In this document: in pieces, positions 58,267-64,000 of the stretch
Layout: each line of letters begins with the position of its first letter
How positions within the stretch are numbered: position 1 is the first letter of the stretch
Source: Cubamyces lactineus
Lineage: Eukaryota; Basidiomycota; Agaricomycetes; Polyporales; Polyporaceae
Assembly (NCBI GenBank): GCA_022376465.1
Contig: JACDTU010000001.1
Location: 124,001-188,000 of the forward strand
Direction of reading: 5' to 3'
Length of the DNA stretch: 64,000 nt
Program-made: the position numbers and the translations under genes
The notes under the pieces: model-generated
Seen by the model: the letters and a program-made list of their open reading frames with translations, nothing else
Told to the model about the DNA's origin: nothing
Databases searched by the model: none

Positions 58267-61200
58267 CTACATCCCGTCCATGCCAGGGTTCGGCCCTGCG
58301 CCCGGGCCCGCCCCGCCCTCCTGGTTTCTCTGGATGAACGACTGGAGCACGTCGAAGCTGAGGTTCGCCTGACCGAGGCCAGCTTGCGACCCCGCGCTCG
58401 GCGTCCGGCGATGCATCCCCTGCCCGCCCATGTTCATGTTCATGTTCATGTTCATGCCCATACCCATACCTATGTTCATGCCGGGCACGCCCATGCCCAT
58501 TCCCATATTCATCCCCATGCCCATGCTCTGCCCTTGTGCCCCGGGCTGCATCTGCATCTGGCCCATTCCTCCAAAAGGCATCCCGAGCTGGCCCATCTGT
58601 GCGGCCTGCTGTTGCGCATTCGGTGCCGCGGGAGCGCCAGGGTTCCCGGACGCCGCGCCGTTGAGGATGGCTGCGACGTTGGGGCCGCTGCCTTGGAGCC
58701 AGGGGTTGAACTCCCCGGGACGTATGTTCTGGATCGGGTTGCGCGGGGGGTTTTGCTGCTGCGAGGGACCGGGTTGCTGCAACGGCTGCTGGAGCTGCTG
58801 TTGTTGCGGTTGGGCCGAGATGCCAGGCTGTTGTGGTTGTAGTGGCGGGCGTCCAGGCTGGCCCGACTGAGCCTGTTGGGCTTGTTGAGCTTGTTGGGCC
58901 TGGGCCTGTCGCTTCGTCCGCTCGACCAAGTCTTTCAACCAGTCCTTCTTCTGGTCGTTCGGGAGCGAGGAGAACGTCACCTGATCTCGTGGGGCTAAAT
59001 TTGCGAGGATCTTTGCCAGCGAAAGCGGAATGGCATTGAGCGGGATGCCGCCGACCTCGGGCTTGGGCAGCTCGGGCATTCCACCAGGCAGATGGAAGTA
59101 CGCGCCCGCGAGCTTGCCCCCGAGGATGAAGAACAGGATACGGTTCTCAGGGACTCCGATTGGACCGCTCCACGATGCGAGCGCATACTAGCAAACCGGC
59201 GCGTCAATACGCTGTATTCTCAACTACGGGAGCGACGACTATACTTACCACGTTCTTGTCCGTGAGGAGGCGCAAGAGCGAGCGGAAGTGTTCGTCGTTC
59301 TTCTTCGGATCCGGCGTCTGAGCGTTTTGTAGAACGACAAGCGGGACGCACTTCTGGCGAGCCAGCCATCCTTGGAGTATCTGCACAGGAACCGCACGAT
59401 GTTGTGACGGTGCCAAGGACAACAGCGATGGCCAAGTCTCCGGACGCCTGAGGGGACGATCAGTATTGCAGATCAACTGCAAGTATAGGCAGGCGAGAAC
59501 GAACATGAGTTCGGCATTTTGCCCGTGTATCATCACTGCTGCGTGCACGTCCTTCTTGAGATGTGTTTCAGCATCGAAGCCGCTCCACGAGAGCGTTCCA
59601 ATCCACATGTGAGGAGGTCGCGCAGCAGCAGGAGGCGCAGACGATGCTTCCGACGGTGCTGAAGTGGGCACCGAGGGCTGAGATGGAAGTTGACTTTGCG
59701 CCTGAGGTTGAGGAGGCTGTTGTGGCTGATTCTGGGCTTGGGGCTGGGCAGAGGGCTGCACGGGGAGCGCTGGCTGCTGAGGCGGCTGTGGTTGCAGTCC
59801 CAAATGGGCAGGTTGATTCTTCTGTTTCAGCAGCTTCTGCATCTGCGCGGCGACTTCTGGCGATAGATTCGGAGGGATTTGTAACTGGCCTGGGGGCTTG
59901 GGCGCAGTGTTCGGTGGTAGTGGAGGATTCGGGGTGGATGTGGAGGCGGTCTGAGTGGCGTTTGCGCTCGGAACAGCGGTTCGGTTCTGATCCAGTTGTG
60001 CTGCAAGGTCAGTTGCAGTTTGTGGTCGTGGTGCTTCGCCGATAGCTGGCTGCACGGCAGGTGCTCTGGCAGCAGGGCCCGCAGCCGCAGACGCCATGGC
60101 AGAGCCCATACTGTGCGTGAGCAAGGCCTTAAACTGCTTGTACTTCTCCACCTTGTTCATGAGCTCTACGCGCGCCTTCGCAGCACCTTCCATGTCGCCT
60201 TGACTCTCCATATTCTGTATGTTTGCGGCAAAGTTGCGGATCAAGTTGTCCGCTTGCCTCAGACGTTCCATCGCGGCCTGTTGTGCTTGGACATTGAGTA
60301 CTGGTAGCGGCGCCGTAGGTGCAGCTTGTGCTGTAGGTTCTGCTGGTGCCGGTGGTACGGCGGGTGCCATGGAGGGCGTCTTCATGGTGGATGGCGGAGG
60401 TGGTTGCGGTGGCGAGGATGTAGAGATAGAGGAAATCGTGGCAGGAGATTTGAGTGGCGACGATTGCACTTTGGCACGTTTCGCAATCTCCGGGCTTCGA
60501 TCGACACTCCCTGGTCGTTTCGTACCTGAGGAAACAACAAAAGTTAATAGTGGACAAAGGAGTGAGACATGGAGGCATAGCATAGGCGGTCAATGCGCAC
60601 CTTTCTGAGGGAAACCAGTGAGATGCAGTACGTGAGGTGACCGGACAGAGAACCAAGGGCTTTGTACGGGACCAGCAGCAGCCTGCAAACTTGTTATACG
60701 CCTGTGGTGGCCGCTCTCATCCAGACAAACGTACCGCAGCTTGTACTTGGGTGAAACGAGCTATCTGCTTTAGGAGTACGTTACTGTAATGTATTCCGCG
60801 CTGCTCAAGGATTTAGAAACGAAGACGCCCGGCTGGGAGGACACGCACCTTCTTCAGCTCAGAGGGCAGTGTGTCCCATGTGACGGAGTCCAGTGCTGTA
60901 GACACATTCCATAGCGGTTTCTCGGCAGGATCAGGCGGCGTGCTTGCGAAATGGATAAGGTGGCATGTCATGGCTGTCTGATGTGTGTGAACGTAATCCA
61001 ACAAGAACGAACACAGTGACATACTTCGACTGAAGCCCGGAGCGTGTCAAATAGCTGCGCGCCAGTTGAGCACAGGAGGATATTCCTGGTAGACAGGCTG
61101 TACGCACCTCTATTGCGGCCACCAGGCCCTCCAAAGCTGCCATGCCGTACCCACCCCCAGAACCTGTCTGTCCTATGCCCAGTTTGTGAGGCTCTTCGCG

Positions 61201-61502
61201 CATGTCTTTCATCATGTTTGCCGGCGGACTGAAGAAGAGCTTGGCGAGGACGGGGGTAGGCATAGTGTCCACAGTACCATAGCTAACGAACGCGATGCGA
61301 AACTTCGCGTGGGAGTGTCACAACGCATGCAAATGAGCAACGAGTAGCGACGTACTGTGGGGGGCGTGTGTGCTTCTCCGAGGCGCTGCAGTAGTGGGAC
61401 GATGTACTCGACTTGTACTTGGGACCACTCCGCCGCGAGCGCAAGCGAAGACTCGACAACACATGCGACGGCAATAACCTCGCCCATAGCACACGTCTGC
61501 AC
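58267..61502 (-). CDS. MED25: Mediator complex subunit 25 (VWA domain, Q- and M-rich tail)
   Basis: Transcription co-activator subunit of Mediator. The N-terminal von Willebrand A-type domain begins MGEVIAVACVVESSLALAAE (61487) with SQVQVEYIVPLLQRL, then RIAFVSYGTVDTMPTPVLAK, HKLGIGQTGSGGGYGMAALE and GLVAAIE, the Med25 pattern. A long Pro/Ala/Gln-rich linker follows (59650-60500). The activator-interaction-like domain reads HMWIGTLSWSGFDAETHLKK, VPVQILQGWLARQKCVPLVV, FRSLLRLLTDKN and RILFFILGGKLAGAYFHLPG. The C-terminus is Gln-rich (QAQQAQQAQQAQSG) and then extremely Met/Gly/Asn-rich (58429-58560), ending GPNPGMDGM, stop at 58267. Start could be 61502 or 61487. About ten introns. The call rests on domain order; the tail is disordered and not conserved in kind. 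Confidence 0.78.
58429..58535. repeat. Hexamer repeat encoding Met-Asn/Met-Gly runs inside MED25
   Basis: Plus strand repeats of CATGTT and CATGCC units; on the coding strand ATGAAC/ATGGGC, giving MGMNMGMGMG and MNMNMNMN. In-frame, so length changes would not break the gene. Confidence 0.85.
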
Positions 61503-62187
61503 CCTGTTCGTTCCGCCAGAAAGCGACTGTTATTACACTTGCAACGCAGCGAGTCGCTCGGACGGCTAACCCTCTGTCCTGGTGGATAGGGATACAATTC
61601 AAGGTGTCGGGCCGCGTCTCGTCAGATAGGTCTAAGTTTCGTCCAGTGAAGCAACACAGCACGAGACACAACGGTAGACAGATACACAGATAGATAGTAG
61701 GGCAGTGGTAGACAGTGGCAGTGAGCGAGGAGGAGGAAGGAGAATCGTTAACCAATTGCAAGCGGGTAGGTGCTAGTACCAAGTAGTACATAGTAGGATC
61801 ACACCGCGCCAATAGGATGTGATTACGTAAACATATTGATTGCAATCCGAGTGGAACTGTGCTTGTACTATTATATGTCTGCACCGACCCCCAGTGCTAG
61901 CCTCAGTCTCAAGATGTATGCGCTGACCGCGGACAAGACGTGAATATCAAGACATATGCAGCGGCACTGGCATTGTTCAACTGCCTGGAAATAACACGAG
62001 GTATGGAGAACAAGGCGAACAGTGCAGCACATCTGAACATGGATTCGGAAAACATGTACAAGTAGTAGGTTCAAATTGACTTGAGAACAGGCCAAGGCGT
62101 CGGAGTGTCATCCATGCTAGTGTGCAAGTATCAAGATATATCACCGCGTTGACGGCATCACGCTATAACCACACAACGACGCTTTAT
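61503..62187. other. Intergenic spacer
   Basis: Upstream region of MED25 and 3' flank of the last gene. Contains a GATAG-rich stretch at 61676-61715. No gene recognised. Confidence 0.45.
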
Positions 62188-64000
62188 TCAGAAAGCGCAT
62201 CCGAAAGCGAAAGGGGGCACCACGCACCAGGAGCTGGCCGAGGGAGCAGTAGAGGCGTCCCCATGTCCGCATCTCGAGAAGTCGGAAGGAATCTTATTGA
62301 GCTCGTAGGATTCGGTGTGCTCGGCATCGTCCTGGGTGCTGGTGTCGACGCCAGCGTCGGCGTCGCGCATGGCGTCGTTGGTGATCTTGATCTCCAGCAC
62401 CTCCTGCAAGCTCCCGATGTTCTGCTAGGTTAAGAGGTAGTCAGAGGTGTATTCGCAAGCAAGAATCAGAACCGTTGGCGGCCGTCGTACCCGGTTGGAA
62501 GGGAACCGGTCGCCGGTCGAACGGAACGTAGGCAAGATGGACCTCGAAGGCCCCGTTGAGACGCTTTCTTTTCCTTGGGTTTTCAAGAAATGTCGGGAGT
62601 TCAGCCTGTGAACGAAGGAGGCACGGACTGTCAGACAAGAATGAATCAACCGTCAGCGTGTATTGACCACTGACACTGCTAAGAGCGAGTTCGCATATAC
62701 TGAGCGGAAGGGGAAAAGGTCGTCATCAGTGCCGCAGCAAGGAAATGAACGGAAGCCTTAGGCGCACGTTGGGATATACACATATTCATGCCGTCGGCCA
62801 ATAGAGTATGAGGAAATCGTATGGCCTAACGGGAACTGGATCAGTGTTCCTGTCGCAAGTTCATGCACAACACAGGGTCTCACCATGGCGAACGACAGGA
62901 TTGTGAGCGTACTTGAGAGCCGAGCATCTATCAGCGGACGCGAGTGTGGGCAAGTAAGGAAGCGCGTACTCCGTCAGAAGACCTGAGATGAGTTAGCATC
63001 ACCACGGCTGCGTCCTGACATGGGATACAAGACGCACCTGTGCAGATCGTGTACGTGATCAGGGTATTCAGCATTTGCTCTGTCCTGTCAGAAAATATGA
63101 GAGGCGGCCGGATCGAAGTCGTCGAGATACACATACGAATGGAAGCCGGTCCGACTGTGTCGAAGGGTGATGATGAGGAGCGTGGTGAGGAGAGCATCCG
63201 CTAGCAGAATCACGCCCAGCCCAGCGCTGACCATCCACTAATGGATGACCGTGTCAGTAATAGCGTACCAGGGGCGTGGGATACGAGAGCGTACCGAATA
63301 GTTCTCAAAATGCACGATGTCGGGCTGGATGAACCTGTTCACAACCGTTGTCAGATTGTGGCGGGGATGATGGATCGGACTAGCTTGACGAACGCTTCAA
63401 CAGTGACAGCTATAATATGGGATAAGCATGGCCCTTCAACGAGGATCGTAAATGACTATGCGCACCCGTAGATAGGGCTGGGAGGGAGCGGGGTGGCTGT
63501 TAGTCAACTAGCTGGACTATACGACATTCGCACCAGCCTCCGCCATCAATAACACGGCCTACAGCGTAGATAGAAATGAGCAAAACTCATGAGAACAAAG
63601 TGATTCTTGAACAGACCACAAACGCGACCAAGGGCCTGAACTTGTGATTAACTAGGTACCCGTCAAAGCATGTTCCGCTTTTTTGAGACAGGGGACGTAC
63701 TCATCCATAGACGACGAGCAAAGAAGCTATCAATCCGGGTTGCAATTAGAATATCAGTATCTTCGTATCTTCTACTTCCTACAACCAACCTTTGGCAGAC
63801 GGCGATGATCAAACCCTGATGAGAGCGGATGAGATGAGGGATCACGGTGAGTCAGAGAAGGAGATACGTACAGTGAGCAGTGACAGAAGCTAGTTGCGAA
63901 TCGGCATCAACATTAGAGCTCTGCGAGATCCACTGCAACATCAGAGCTTACGTTAATAGACCTGCCGGCGAAATACCAGTCAGGCCAAACCAACCACGCA
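62188..64000 (-). CDS. DUF6534-type multi-pass membrane protein, gene 5, 5' part outside window
   Basis: Runs off the right edge. Readable landmarks on the minus strand: VSAGLGVILLADALLTTLLI plus ITLRHSRTGF (63150-63235), MLNTLITYTICTGLLT (about 63000-63080), LTILSFAM (about 62890-62915), YANSLLA at the conserved donor (about 62675-62700), LNSRHFLKTQGKESVSTGPS (62500-62590) and a last exon ending SLQEVLEIKITNDAMRDADA...FAFGCAF with the stop at 62188. The order matches the C-terminal half of genes 1-4. Upstream exons (63240-64000) are present but were not resolved in detail. The tail is Asp/Ser/Glu-rich. Function unknown. Confidence 0.6.

Noticed and set aside
59563..60045. Plus-strand 160-codon frame inside MED25
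   Set aside because: Antisense to the Pro/Gln-rich MED25 linker; no independent evidence.

Overview
The window reads as nuclear DNA of a filamentous basidiomycete, probably a wood-decay agaricomycete of the Polyporales type. The reasons are many short (about 34-65 nt) GT...AG introns, CpG-rich coding sequence, and several membrane, F-box and DUF4139 families that are typical of these fungi. No prokaryotic, organellar or viral genes were recognised, and there is no rRNA gene or CRISPR array.

Layout. 0-2 kb: 5' part of an SPX-domain phosphate transporter, cut by the left edge. 2.4-6.1 kb: two tandem F-box/LRR-like genes on the minus strand; the first is a clear pseudogene. 6.5-10.9 kb: an orphan exon ending in a CaaX box, a small single-pass membrane protein, and a divergent pair of paralogous genes of unknown family with a degenerate tRNA-like sequence between them. 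11.1-13.3 kb: a GUP1-like MBOAT acyltransferase, divergent from a CK2 regulatory subunit gene (13.8-14.9 kb). 15.4-30.6 kb: three DUF4140/DUF4139 ('mucoidy inhibitor A'-like) paralogues in the same orientation. They are interspersed with a nearly identical 1.47-kb duplicated block and one multi-pass DUF6534-type gene. 30.9-35.8 kb: a single-pass surface protein, a large intact F-box gene and a possible COX7-like gene. 36.5-45.3 kb: two tandem DUF6534-type genes separated by a decayed F-box fragment, which indicates a duplicated unit of about 4 kb, then another multi-pass membrane protein. 46-48.7 kb: a DHA2-type MFS transporter. 48.7-52.9 kb: 4.1 kb with no recognisable gene. 52.9-64 kb: another DUF6534-type gene, an alpha/beta hydrolase, the Mediator subunit MED25, and a fifth DUF6534-type gene running off the right edge.

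Housekeeping functions (phosphate transport/sensing, GUP1 lipid remodelling, CK2, Mediator) alternate with expanding lineage-specific families (DUF4139, DUF6534, F-box). The dominant process visible here is local duplication and decay rather than a metabolic cluster. The most unusual structure is the duplicated 1.47-kb block, which is bounded by short inverted repeats and encodes a 117-residue protein that is identical in both copies although the DNA is not. All intron-containing models were built by eye; where splice sites were not resolved this is stated.
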